Source: Thiotrichaceae bacterium UBA973 (lineage in GTDB: Bacteria; Pseudomonadota; Gammaproteobacteria; Eutrophobiales; Eutrophobiaceae). Taken from it: DNA of 64,000 bases. The stretch covers positions 1 through 64,000 of the forward strand of contig DBBX01000030.1 in assembly GCA_002292815.1 (NCBI GenBank), read 5' to 3'. Positions 35,288 through 44,109 of this stretch are shown here, piece by piece. The notes beneath the pieces were generated by a model. It worked only from the letters and a program-made list of their open reading frames with translations. It had not been told where the DNA came from and did no database searches. The translations under genes were made by a program, and so were the position numbers. Each line of letters starts with the position of its first letter. Within the stretch, counting starts at the first letter, position 1.

Positions 35288-36676
35288 TTAACAACCTACT
35301 GTAGAATTTTTTTTGAATTGATCATTCTGTTTAGTCATCATTGCCTTGAGCACAATCACAATAAACATAAAACCACCGACTGCAGACAGTAATCCACCTA
35401 TTCCCATTAAACCCATTCCTGCAATGCGTTCTATTGAATCCAGACCCTGTGCAGCGCCAGCAATCTTTCTTTCGACGCCATAACCTCCTGACCAAAGCAA
35501 GCCAACAATATGAAGGAACTGGCCTATGGCATAGGTCCAGAGTTGTATTTTAGAAATACTGAAATTAACACTGCTAAAACCCAACGCATGCAGTAATTGG
35601 TAACTGAGCCCCATCAATGCCAATGAAACGCCGACAATACAACCATGATAATGTGCGGGGATCTTGACATTATTGCCATCAATCATAAAACCCATAAAAC
35701 CCCCTACTCCAAACAACAGTAAAGAAGTCAGTAAGGCTGCATATGCCGAAGATTTTTTAGGTGACTCTACTCTCTTTTGAAATAGTGCAAATAATACTGC
35801 CATGCTTAGTGGAAATACGGCAAGGCTACCTCCAAAACTCATCAACATAGTAAACATTTGACGATGAGAAACGTCGGTAACGTCATACGTATAGTAAATA
35901 AGCGGCGTCATAAATATTGAAAGTAAACCGACACCAAACAGAAACAAGGCAACTCTCGGGCTTAGCGGCAGAGAGAGTCCTGCGCTTGATGACAGCCATA
36001 GCCATGCCACCATCATTAACAGGGTATAAGTAAACTGAAGCACATGTCCGCCACTCCAAAAAAGCAGCTCATAATATACTTCACTGACTAACTGAGTGGG
36101 CAAACTTATGTATGACCAAATAAATGATGCGATGGCGATAAAGACACCAATTGCCGCGCAGTTTAATCCGAATCTAATCACACCTTGCCCGCTGATTTCT
36201 TCCCCGACCTTGAACATGGCACTCATACTAAATACGACTTGAAAAACGATGCCTAATCCAAAAATGACTAGCCCCGACAAAAAAAGAGCATCATCTAATA
36301 CCGGAATATAATTACTCATTAACGCATTAGCGCTACCGAGAAAGGGCGAAACACACATTACTACAGTTCCTGTTAGTACAATAATAAAACTAACTCTGGG
36401 AAACCATGGCAATATAGAACGGCTATTAAGACTCCATAACACACTAGCAAATGACAAGATCCACACTAAAGAAGACAGGTTTACATGTATCACCAATGCC
36501 GTGTGAAAAAAATCTGCGAAAGGAATGAACTCCCCAATCACTGGCGTTCGCGCGAGAACTAACAAAACAGCAAAAACACCGGCACCTAATAGTGTGGACA
36601 CGGCCAACAAGAACCAGATAGTAGCCAGATTCCTTCTATAATCTGTCGGTATCTCAAGGGTGTAATTAAAAGGCAT
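35288..36676 (-). CDS. Degenerate heme-copper subunit I-like protein of the nirK operon
   Basis: A 462-residue protein with about twelve helices and the heme-copper subunit I fold. Candidate heme ligands are His64 (VIHVNLSSLVW), His342 and His344 (PAHYHG), and a CuB His211 (GGHVLQFTY). The usual His-His pair of helix VII is reduced to one, His271-Arg272 (DVSHRQMF), and no Tyr or Gln is where the cross-linked Tyr should be (Phe215). It lies downstream of nirK-nirV-SCO on the same strand. It may be an NO reductase of one of the less-known heme-copper types (gNOR or sNOR-like) or an NO/copper handling paralogue; the sequence does not decide. Confidence 0.75.
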   Translation of the reverse strand: MPFNYTLEIPTDYRRNLATIWFLLAVSTLLGAGVFAVLLVLARTPVIGEFIPFADFFHTALVIHVNLSSLVWILSFASVLWSLNSRSILPWFPRVSFIIVLTGTVVMCVSPFLGSANALMSNYIPVLDDALFLSGLVIFGLGIVFQVVFSMSAMFKVGEEISGQGVIRFGLNCAAIGVFIAIASFIWSYISLPTQLVSEVYYELLFWSGGHVLQFTYTLLMMVAWLWLSSSAGLSLPLSPRVALFLFGVGLLSIFMTPLIYYTYDVTDVSHRQMFTMLMSFGGSLAVFPLSMAVLFALFQKRVESPKKSSAYAALLTSLLLFGVGGFMGFMIDGNNVKIPAHYHGCIVGVSLALMGLSYQLLHALGFSSVNFSISKIQLWTYAIGQFLHIVGLLWSGGYGVERKIAGAAQGLDSIERIAGMGLMGIGGLLSAVGGFMFIVIVLKAMMTKQNDQFKKNSTVGC

Positions 36677-36810
36677 TTTGAATCAGACTTGGTTGATTGG
36701 TTTCATCAGGGACTATCGTATACCAAATTTCTTATCTCATACTAATAAGCTATTCTTTTTTTTTGGGGATGTTCTGCCAAAATGGATGATAGCAACGGTG
36801 TGCGATTTTA

Positions 36811-36827
36811 ATGACAGGCCTTGTCAT
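36811..36827. other. Small hairpin between SCO gene and heme-copper-like gene
   Basis: ATGACA and TGTCAT form a perfect six-pair stem round a five-base loop. It lies in the 185-bp gap between the end of the SCO gene and the start of the next gene on the minus strand. No T run follows, so it may be an RNA-processing or operator site rather than a terminator. Confidence 0.35.
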
Positions 36828-36861
36828 ATTGACAACTTCAAATTATTCTAGATTCTTTATA

Positions 36862-37449
36862 TTACTTTTGTGCGGTTTTAGATATTTCGACGACGACTTG
36901 TTCTAAACTAGCATCAAGCCCCTTCATCTGATAATGAATTCGTCCAGCTTTATCCAGTATCGAAATCATATTGGAATGGGCAATATCTTTTTCTGTATTA
37001 TTCATCGGTTTATAACGCACACCAAATAAGGCGGCTAACTCCAGAACATCATCTGGATCACCATTGAACATTTGCCAATGCTCTTCGTTTAACTCTTTTT
37101 CTTTCATGTAGTCATTTAAAATAGCTGGTGTGTCTCTTTCAGGGTCCAGTGATATTAAAAGAAAATTAACTTTATCTTTATCTTCCGGTGAAATATTGTT
37201 TTCAATGTATTTCAGCTTGGCAAGGATGATTGGGCAGCTATGTTCACAGTACGTATAGACAAATGCTACGACCTGTACCTTACCTTGCAACGACGTGATA
37301 TTTACATTCTCGTTATTATGATTTATCCAGTCTGATTCAATATAGTATATCGATTCATCTGGTAACTCCGCAGCGGCAACAGAAAGACATGCACAATACT
37401 GTAATAGTAAAATGGCTATTATTTTTATAATATTCATATTCATATTCAT
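36862..37449 (-). CDS. SCO1/SenC family copper chaperone, second copy
   Basis: A 195-residue protein with a signal peptide (cut near VAAAEL), the copper motif CEHSCP in VYTYCEHSCPIIL, and a later His in AHSNMISIL. Its start holds three in-frame ATG-AAT repeats (37449, 37443, 37437), and the first ATG overlaps the nirV stop. It probably delivers copper to NirK or to the heme-copper-like protein next to it. Confidence 0.88.
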   Translation of the reverse strand: MNMNMNIIKIIAILLLQYCACLSVAAAELPDESIYYIESDWINHNNENVNITSLQGKVQVVAFVYTYCEHSCPIILAKLKYIENNISPEDKDKVNFLLISLDPERDTPAILNDYMKEKELNEEHWQMFNGDPDDVLELAALFGVRYKPMNNTEKDIAHSNMISILDKAGRIHYQMKGLDASLEQVVVEISKTAQK

Positions 37450-38297
37450 CTGATTTCTTTTACATCACTTGCACAACGAAAACCTAATGATTCAATTGTA
37501 TAATGCGCACTGTAACTACTACGCATGGCATAACGCATAAATGCAGCATAATCTCCAGGGTCAACAGAAGATGCTGCACCTGCGCCACAAAAAAGTTGTT
37601 TGTCGAGTTGCGTATCACCACGGGATTCACCCGTCACTAATGCGGTATTGAAATCGCTCACCAGCTCCCAAACAACGCCGTGCATGCCATAGACCTGCCA
37701 ATAGTTAGCTTGTGTTTCATGAACGTTAGGTAGCGTCACAGTGTTCGGTCTGGAGTACCATTCCAGTATCTGCTGCTTGTATTCAGGCTCTTTACTGCCA
37801 TCGGCCAGATTCTGACTTGCCTTGGCGACATATTCCCACTCACTAGTTGTGGGGAGACGTTTATTAACCGAGCGACAATAAGCTTTTGCTGCAAACCATG
37901 ACACATTAGTCACTGGTTGAGCAGCGATATCACCCATTACATCATCTGAAAAATGTTTCAAATAATTACTATCGCTAAACACAGGCTTAATTGCTGCTTT
38001 ATCCCATTTTGTATGCTGCTTGGTAAAGGCATGAAACTGTGAGTTTGTGACAGGATATTTATCAATATAAAAGGATTCTACCGCTATAGTTTTTACACCA
38101 TCGTCACTTTTAAATAGTGGTGTGTAGTGTCCTTTCGGAATCACCACCATATCATCTTCGGCATGCGCATCAATGCTGCTATATTGTAATAACACACCGA
38201 TACAAAGCGACGCCATGATGTATCGGTGTGCGTGTTTTAAGAGCCTAGTGTTTTCCGCGTTCACCTGCGACTTGTTTCGGCATGATCTCACCACCAT
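37446..38297 (-). CDS. nirV: NirV, formylglycine-generating-enzyme-like protein of nirK operons
   Basis: Up to 283 residues; a start at the ATG at 38216 (MASLCIGVLL) is quite possible because the longer frame overlaps nirK by 53 bp. A signal peptide ends near DAHAED. The FGE-sulfatase domain carries PVTNSQFHAFT, PVTNVSWFAAKAYC, KRLPTTSEWEYVAKA and the terminal SAHYTIESLGFRC. NirV accompanies nirK in many denitrifiers; its activity is not established. Confidence 0.85.
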   Translation of the reverse strand: MVVRSCRNKSQVNAENTRLLKHAHRYIMASLCIGVLLQYSSIDAHAEDDMVVIPKGHYTPLFKSDDGVKTIAVESFYIDKYPVTNSQFHAFTKQHTKWDKAAIKPVFSDSNYLKHFSDDVMGDIAAQPVTNVSWFAAKAYCRSVNKRLPTTSEWEYVAKASQNLADGSKEPEYKQQILEWYSRPNTVTLPNVHETQANYWQVYGMHGVVWELVSDFNTALVTGESRGDTQLDKQLFCGAGAASSVDPGDYAAFMRYAMRSSYSAHYTIESLGFRCASDVKEIR

Positions 38298-39666
38298 TAT
38301 TATTCCAGCTATTTAAAACGTACGTCAGTACATTCGCTATTTTTTCATCTGACAAACTGACTGCTGGCATGACACCATTATAGTCAGTCCCATTTACTGT
38401 GATCTTTCCAGACAGTCCTTTCAACAGAACACCTATCGCGCGTTCAGGCTTGGATAATAGATAGTCTGAACCTGCTAGCGGAGGAAATGCGCCAGGAATA
38501 CCCTGACCTTTTTCCTGATGGCAAGCCTGACAGTTCTGTTCATATATCCTCTGTCCAAAAAGGATTCGTTCTTTTTTATCTCTGGCTTCTATAGGTGCAG
38601 GCCCGCTCTCGCTGATGGTCTGTATGCCGCCACCTTCAGGTAAATAAACAGTGTCATGTTGCTTCCCGGAATAAACCAGAAGATCTTCTTTACCATTCAC
38701 TTTCAACATACCCAGTGCGCCTTTATTAAAGGTACGGAAGATTGAGTGATCTACGACAATCAATGTTCCCGGCACCTCAACCTTAAATTCCACCATTGCA
38801 GAACCACCTGCCGGGACTAGGGTAGTTTGCACATTGTGATTTATTGCCGAACCACCTTCTATATAGACACTATCAAAGATCTCACCAATAACATGAAAAG
38901 ATGAAACAAGGTTTGGGCCTCCATTACCAACAAACATACGAACCGTATCACCAACTTCAGCTGTTATAGCATTGTCGCCAGTCATAGCACCGACGGCACC
39001 ATTAAAAACAACATAATCTGGAATCTCGGTTATTGCCTTCGCCATATCAAACGGTTGTAAGCCTTCGGCTCCATAACCGCCCTTGGTGTAGAACTCACTT
39101 TGCATGACATAAAATTCTTTATCGACTTTTGGCAGCCCGCCTTCTGGTTCAACTAATATCAATCCATACATGCCATTGGCTATATGCATTCCGACTGGTG
39201 CAGTTGCACAATGGTAAACATATAAACCTGGATTCAATGCCTTGAATGAGAATTGCGAGGAATGTCCCGGTGCCGTGAACGACGATGCTGCACCTCCACC
39301 TGGTCCAGTAACTGCGTGCAAATCAATATTATGTGGCATCTTGCTGCTAGGGTGATTATTCAGATGGAATTCAATTGAGTCTCCTACACGCACACGTATA
39401 AAACTGCCTGGAACGGTACCGCCAAACGTCCAATAAGTGTATTCGACACCATCAGAGAGCATGCCCACTTTTTCAATCGTTTCTAAATTGACGACCATCT
39501 TCACAGCATGATCACGTGTGATTGGAGGGGGAACTTGTGGAGCAGCAGTTAATACCGCATTTTCTACTGGTAGTTTAGACTCCGCCATAGTCGATGCTGG
39601 CTGTATCAAAAGACTCATCGAAAATAATAACGTACAGAATCTGACAGGCTCAAACACAGTAATCAT
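38245..39666 (-). CDS. nirK: Copper nitrite reductase NirK with C-terminal cytochrome c domain
   Basis: 473 residues with a signal peptide (cut near STMAES). Type 1 copper ligands are His112, Cys153, His161 and Met166. Type 2 ligands are His117, His152 and His307, with the catalytic pair Asp115 and His258 in place. The C-terminal 100 residues form a cytochrome c domain with CQACH (379-383) and a downstream axial Met in GVMPA. The tethered heme can feed the type 1 copper. It reduces nitrite to NO in the periplasm. An FNR/DNR box lies about 70 bp upstream. Confidence 0.96.
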   Translation of the reverse strand: MITVFEPVRFCTLLFSMSLLIQPASTMAESKLPVENAVLTAAPQVPPPITRDHAVKMVVNLETIEKVGMLSDGVEYTYWTFGGTVPGSFIRVRVGDSIEFHLNNHPSSKMPHNIDLHAVTGPGGGAASSFTAPGHSSQFSFKALNPGLYVYHCATAPVGMHIANGMYGLILVEPEGGLPKVDKEFYVMQSEFYTKGGYGAEGLQPFDMAKAITEIPDYVVFNGAVGAMTGDNAITAEVGDTVRMFVGNGGPNLVSSFHVIGEIFDSVYIEGGSAINHNVQTTLVPAGGSAMVEFKVEVPGTLIVVDHSIFRTFNKGALGMLKVNGKEDLLVYSGKQHDTVYLPEGGGIQTISESGPAPIEARDKKERILFGQRIYEQNCQACHQEKGQGIPGAFPPLAGSDYLLSKPERAIGVLLKGLSGKITVNGTDYNGVMPAVSLSDEKIANVLTYVLNSWNNNGGEIMPKQVAGERGKH

Positions 39667-39731
39667 ACTCTCTCTCCTCAGTCGATATAGTCTTAGTAGC
39701 TAGAGTAAAACACTTGAAAAACACTAATTCC

Positions 39732-39745
39732 TTGATCAAGGTCAA
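39732..39745. promoter_or_regulatory. FNR/DNR box in front of nirK
   Basis: TTGATCAAGGTCAA matches TTGAT-N4-ATCAA with one change in the right half (GTCAA). Its centre is about 72 bp upstream of the nirK start. NO-responsive DNR/NNR proteins bind the same kind of site, so this is a target for the regulator at 41531 or for FNR. Confidence 0.75.
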
Positions 39746-39943
39746 ATGCTGATTATGTTAAATAGCGGCATACTACGTGAAATTATTGATACTCCCTTGC
39801 CCTAAGTTTTCAAGCAGTGAGATATGTTTAACTAGTTGACTGCTGTCGCAATAGAACTCATCCCATAATCCATTTCCTCAGGTTTCCATTACGGCATATC
39901 CAATTTCGAAGTATTAATGAAAGATTCTTTTATAAACCTGACA

Positions 39944-41335
39944 TTATTGACCAGGTTCAAACCATGAAAGGGATTCATGTAACTTAACTACCTCACCAAT
40001 AATAATCATTGTCGGGGGGGTAATGTCATGTAATTTAGACATCTCAGGTAAGCTTGCCAAATCGCCAATATAAACCTTCTGTTGCGATGTAGTTCCTCTT
40101 TGTATCAAGGCTATTGGCATCGTTTTTGGTAACCCTCTCAAAATCAGCTCTCTACAGAGCGCTTCCAAACCCATGAGCCCCATGTAGACCACAATAGTTT
40201 GTCTGGGTTGAATCAAGGTTTCCCAATTAAGATCCATGCCACCATCTTTTAAGTGGCCTGTAACAAATACGCAAGTATGTGCATAGTCTCTATGTGTTAA
40301 TGGAATACCCGCATAACTCGCACAACCCGAAGCTGCAGTGATACCGGGGATCACCTGAAATGGAATGTTTTCTGCAGCGAGTAATTCTATTTCTTCTCCG
40401 CCCCTCCCAAAGATAAAAGGGTCCCCCCCCTTAAGTCTTAATACACGTTTACCCTGTTTAGCCAGCTCTACTAATAATTGACTGATTTCTGTTTGGGGCA
40501 AGGCATGTTGATTCCGTTTTTTACCTACATAAATACGGTCTGTATCTTTTCGACATAAATCAACAATCACTGGCGCAACTAATCTGTCGTAAAGCACAAC
40601 TTCGGCCTGCTGCATTAATCGCAATGCACGGAATGTTAATAGATCAGGATCGCCTGGCCCAGCACCAACCAGATAAACTTCTCCAGTTTGATTAATATTA
40701 TCGGCTTCATCAGAGAGTGTTTTTTCGAGAGCGGCCAGAGCTTTTTTTTGTTGGCCGACATAAATCATTTCGGCAATGGGGCCTTGTAATATATTTTCCC
40801 AATAACGCCGTCGATGCTGCATATCGGGATACTTTGCTTTAACAGCAGTGCGAAATTTCTGCATCAACTTTGCCAGCTCACCATACGATGCAGGAATCAA
40901 AGACTCTAGACGTGCGCGTAATAGTCGCGCTAGAACAGGTGATGCACCGCCTGTTGATATTGCAATTTGCACAGGATCGCGATCAACAATAGACGGCATA
41001 ATAAAACTACACAGCTCAGGATTATCAACGACATTAACAGGTAAGTTTCTTTCATTAGCTAGCTCAGATATGAGCTTATTAACCGAGGTATCATCTGTGG
41101 CCGCAATAACTAATATTTTGTCTCGCAGATTATCTTCATTGAAGTCGCTGCATTTGTATTCAATTAATTGTCTATCCGCCAACACTGATAATTCATGACA
41201 TAGTTCAGGTGCAACTACGATGACTTGCGCATTGGCTTTTCGTAACTGTTCTACCTTACGCGCAGCGACTGACCCTCCTCCTACAACCAGGCAAGGCATT
41301 TTAGTTATATCCAAAAATATTGGAAGATACTTCAT
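39944..41335 (-). CDS. cysG: Siroheme synthase CysG (trifunctional)
   Basis: 463 residues. The N-terminal half is the precorrin-2 dehydrogenase/ferrochelatase (MKYLPIFLDITKMPCLVVGGGSVAARKVEQ is the start; key motif GGGSVAARK, then STGGASPVLARLLR). The C-terminal half is the uroporphyrin-III methyltransferase (YLVGAGPGDPDLLT, VPGITAASGCASYAGIPLTH). It makes siroheme, the cofactor of sulfite or assimilatory nitrite reductase. Lone gene with about 200 bp on each side. Confidence 0.96.
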   Translation of the reverse strand: MKYLPIFLDITKMPCLVVGGGSVAARKVEQLRKANAQVIVVAPELCHELSVLADRQLIEYKCSDFNEDNLRDKILVIAATDDTSVNKLISELANERNLPVNVVDNPELCSFIMPSIVDRDPVQIAISTGGASPVLARLLRARLESLIPASYGELAKLMQKFRTAVKAKYPDMQHRRRYWENILQGPIAEMIYVGQQKKALAALEKTLSDEADNINQTGEVYLVGAGPGDPDLLTFRALRLMQQAEVVLYDRLVAPVIVDLCRKDTDRIYVGKKRNQHALPQTEISQLLVELAKQGKRVLRLKGGDPFIFGRGGEEIELLAAENIPFQVIPGITAASGCASYAGIPLTHRDYAHTCVFVTGHLKDGGMDLNWETLIQPRQTIVVYMGLMGLEALCRELILRGLPKTMPIALIQRGTTSQQKVYIGDLASLPEMSKLHDITPPTMIIIGEVVKLHESLSWFEPGQ

Positions 41336-41530
41336 GACATATATTCCATAGTTTCTAATTTTACCTGATTAATTTTTTTGCAATCTATACTAGTATGCTC
41401 ATCTAATAAACAGCACTAACGACTTAATAGCGCTTGAATTTATCGAAGAGAATCTCAAGAAAACATTTAATTTATTATTAATACGAAATTTTCAAAATAA
41501 ACGGATAAGGCATGCAAAGACAACCTGCCC

Positions 41531-42214
41531 TTAACTCGAACTGTTTATATAATCCTGTAAACGTTCAATGTCTTCAAAAATAATGTGGCTGCTACGATCA
41601 GATATTACGCCATGTTCTGCTAGATGATTGAACGCCCGTGAAAGCGTGCCCGGTTGTATACCCAAGTGAGCCGCCAATACTGTTTTATTAAATGGTAGAT
41701 CAACGCTTTTTTTATCTGATTTATTTTCTGAGAGATCAAGTAGAAATAATGCCAATCGTCTCGTGACGCCCATAGTTTTATATTGCTCAAACTCGTTGAC
41801 TAAAGTATTTAATTGACTAGACAAACGGATAATCATGCGTAATGCAATGTCAGGGTCTTCTGTGATCATACTTTTTAAAGAGGAACTCCTGATTTCTAGA
41901 AGTTCACACGGAGAGGCAGCATACGCACTGGCAGGATAACGCCCCATCACTAATGCCGCCGGTTCTGCGAAACTCTCGCCGTCCTTAAAAACATGCAATA
42001 CCGATTGTTCGGCATTTTTATTTTCTTTAATGATCGACACCCATCCGCGAATGATAAGAAAAAATGCAGCCGCATCATTTCCTTGGCAAAAGATCAGCTC
42101 ATCAGTATTAAATGAAAGTATCTTTGACTTGCTACATATCTTTTCTAATTGAGCCTCATCCAAACCATTAAAAAAGGTAGCACTCTGGAGTTTCTGAAGA
42201 ATATTCGTTGTCAT
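41531..42214 (-). CDS. Crp/Fnr regulator of the DNR (NO-sensing) type
   Basis: A 227-residue protein with an N-terminal cyclic-nucleotide-like domain (about 10-125), a dimer helix and a winged helix-turn-helix (KTVLAAHLGIQPGTLSRAFN). It lacks the N-terminal cysteine cluster of FNR; its few cysteines are scattered. Such proteins (DNR/NNR) sense NO through heme and regulate nir, nor and nnrS genes. The location beside the nir genes supports this; direct evidence for heme is absent. Confidence 0.8.
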   Translation of the reverse strand: MTTNILQKLQSATFFNGLDEAQLEKICSKSKILSFNTDELIFCQGNDAAAFFLIIRGWVSIIKENKNAEQSVLHVFKDGESFAEPAALVMGRYPASAYAASPCELLEIRSSSLKSMITEDPDIALRMIIRLSSQLNTLVNEFEQYKTMGVTRRLALFLLDLSENKSDKKSVDLPFNKTVLAAHLGIQPGTLSRAFNHLAEHGVISDRSSHIIFEDIERLQDYINSSS

Positions 42215-42713
42215 TATCTTTTTGCCCCGAGTATCTATGAATGCAGATGATCAAAATTTCAAACACAATCAATATAGTACAGATATTCTTTAATTAGACA
42301 AAAAATCGATTAGATCGAGAACAATTCTTCACTTTCATTAATTTTGCTTATCACAATTCATACTACAAACTACAAACTACAAACTATTTATATCGAGATT
42401 TTCCTGAAACTTAGAGCATTCATTCTTACTAATACACATTGCAGCTAGAACGATCACGTTATCTTCTTTTTAACTGTATTTTTTGATTATTTAGCGTGTT
42501 AATGACTAATTCCCCGATAAACATCATTCTATAAGCCTGAAATCGTTAATAATTCTGGCAAAACCAGTTAGTTTCTCCTATAGTGCAACCAGCTACAGTT
42601 AGTGTTATTGGCAGTTTTGGTCTTTTCCATCCGTGATACTCTCATGAATTCCCCGTTTCATTACCTGTACAAAACGCATAATTTGTTTAATTTAATTGCA
42701 GGTGAAAAGAGAC
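42215..42713. other. AT-rich intergenic region with a 7-bp tandem repeat and cold-shock leader
   Basis: No gene is seen. Near 42362-42386 the unit CTACAAA is repeated about three times. From about 42600 to 42713 the sequence likely forms the long 5' leader usual for cold-shock genes. I see no consensus FNR box here. Confidence 0.5.
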
Positions 42714-42914
42714 ATGGCTACAGGAACAGTAAAATGGTTTAACGAATCAAAAGGTTTTGGTTTCATTACCCAGGACGACGGCGGCGCAGATGTATTCGTA
42801 CATTTCAATGCTATACAAGGTACCGGATTCAAAACCTTGAATGAAGGACAAAAGGTAAATTATGACGTTGAAGATAGCCCTAAAGGCCTTCAGGCAACTA
42901 ACGTTACCGCTTAA
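42714..42914 (+). CDS. Cold-shock protein, CspA family
   Basis: 66 residues from the ATG at 42714 (MATGTVKWFNESKGFGFI), the only start that gives the family N-terminus; an earlier TTG adds six residues without support. RNP1 (KGFGFI) and RNP2 (DVFVHF) are intact. It binds single-stranded RNA/DNA and melts structure. A terminator follows. Confidence 0.95.
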   Translation: MATGTVKWFNESKGFGFITQDDGGADVFVHFNAIQGTGFKTLNEGQKVNYDVEDSPKGLQATNVTA

Positions 42915-42944
42915 GTAATACCGAATCGGATAAACCGATACAAA

Positions 42945-42975
42945 GAATCCCGTTTCGGCGGGTTTCTTTTTTTTT
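42945..42975 (+). terminator. Rho-independent terminator after the cold-shock gene
   Basis: GAATCCCG and CGGGTTTC pair (one mismatch) round TTTCGG, directly followed by nine T. Confidence 0.85.
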
Positions 42976-43022
42976 GGGTTTATTTGCAATAACAACTTCA
43001 ATACTCCGAAAGGGGAAAAGAA

Positions 43023-43283
43023 TTGAAAAAATTATTTATTGGCAACTTAGCCCCAAGCACTAAAGAACAAGAACTTGAAGACTTATTTTCAGAATTTGGG
43101 AAGGTTCGTTCGCTCAAACTTGTGACAGATGTATTTTCTGGTCAGTGTAAAGGTTTTGGTTTTATTGAAATGGAAGGGCACGAAGCACGCGCAGCGATTG
43201 CTGGGTTGAACGGTAAGGACTTTAACGGTAAACAATTAAAGGTTAACTTTGAAGTCATTAAACCGGGACGCGGGCGCCGCTAG
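43023..43283 (+). CDS. RNA-binding protein with one RRM domain, TTG start
   Basis: 86 residues starting from TTG at 43023 behind AAAGGGGAAAAG; no ATG fits. RNP2 (LFIGNL) and RNP1 (CKGFGFIEM) are both present, with a GRGRR basic tail. Such small RRM proteins are RNA chaperones often raised in the cold. Being next to the cold-shock gene suggests shared control. Confidence 0.9.
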   Translation: MKKLFIGNLAPSTKEQELEDLFSEFGKVRSLKLVTDVFSGQCKGFGFIEMEGHEARAAIAGLNGKDFNGKQLKVNFEVIKPGRGRR

Positions 43284-43340
43284 GCCTAAATATTGAGGCG
43301 GTCAACGCAAAAACATATCGTCTTCGTCTAAAATACTTGT

Positions 43341-43367
43341 GGTGATTCCTGCAATGCTGGAATCACC
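43341..43367. terminator. Long hairpin between convergent genes
   Basis: GGTGATTCC and GGAATCACC make a perfect nine-pair stem round TGCAATGCT. No T run follows on either strand, so it may end transcription only weakly or protect mRNA ends of the RRM and NYN genes. Confidence 0.5.
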
Positions 43368-43383
43368 CACTTCTCAAATCATC

Positions 43384-43863
43384 TCATTTTCTTAGTAACA
43401 ATTTTTCGTCAATCGATATAAATTTACTGGCTTCTTTGATTAACAAGTCTGATGTTAATTGCGGAACACCATATACTTCTGTTCTGGTGTTAAAACGCTT
43501 TTTAATTCGTTGTAATAAAATATCGAAATCACCATCACCTGAAGCTAGTATGACGGTGTCACAGTTTTCCGCTTCTTCGAAAATATCTAGTGCAATTCCC
43601 ACATCCCAGTCTGCTTTAGCGCTACCGTCAAGACGTTGCAACATGGGTTTTAGTTTTACCTTAAAACCTATCGCACGCAGAATATTCTGAAACTGCATCT
43701 GCTTTTCATCACCACGATCTGTTGCATATGCAAACGCATTGACAATTTCACGATCTCGAGTCACTTCTGCCCAAAATTTATTATAATCAAAACTGCATTG
43801 GTACGCTTGCCGACACGTGTAGTAGATATTCTGAACATCAACAAAGACACTGATTTTTTCCAA
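43384..43863 (-). CDS. NYN-domain (LabA/DUF88) protein
   Basis: 159 residues. It has the PIN-like NYN active-site acids: Asp9 in ISVFVDVQNIYY, DWDVGIALDI, and ILASGDGDFDILLQ. Members are putative RNases. It converges on the RRM gene. Confidence 0.88.
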   Translation of the reverse strand: MEKISVFVDVQNIYYTCRQAYQCSFDYNKFWAEVTRDREIVNAFAYATDRGDEKQMQFQNILRAIGFKVKLKPMLQRLDGSAKADWDVGIALDIFEEAENCDTVILASGDGDFDILLQRIKKRFNTRTEVYGVPQLTSDLLIKEASKFISIDEKLLLRK

Positions 43864-44035
43864 TATTGCACCTGCTGTTTATGTTTATAGGTATGAGATT
43901 GTCACTAGAATAGGCAATTATTATTGATTGCCAGACTTTTTACATCGTCTCACAGGTTCACTGGCCGAGCCATATTAACTTGAATCTGACAACGCTATTC
44001 TAATTGAGGAACAAGTAATTAACATTTATTATATG

Positions 44036-44049
44036 TTAATGTGGATCAA
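44036..44049. promoter_or_regulatory. FNR-like box upstream of the MlaC-like/MMPL operon
   Basis: TTAATGTGGATCAA differs from TTGAT-N4-ATCAA at one position of the left half. It is centred about 67 bp before the ATG at 44110. Confidence 0.5.
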
Positions 44050-44109
44050 CACTAATTTGTAACAATAGCCCATTATTAATTAAAGGGCATTAATGGAGTA
44101 ATCGACAAT

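Noticed and set aside
42362..42386. A CRISPR array from the tandem CTACAAA units
   Set aside because: The units are 7 bp, contiguous and lack spacers; no cas gene is present.
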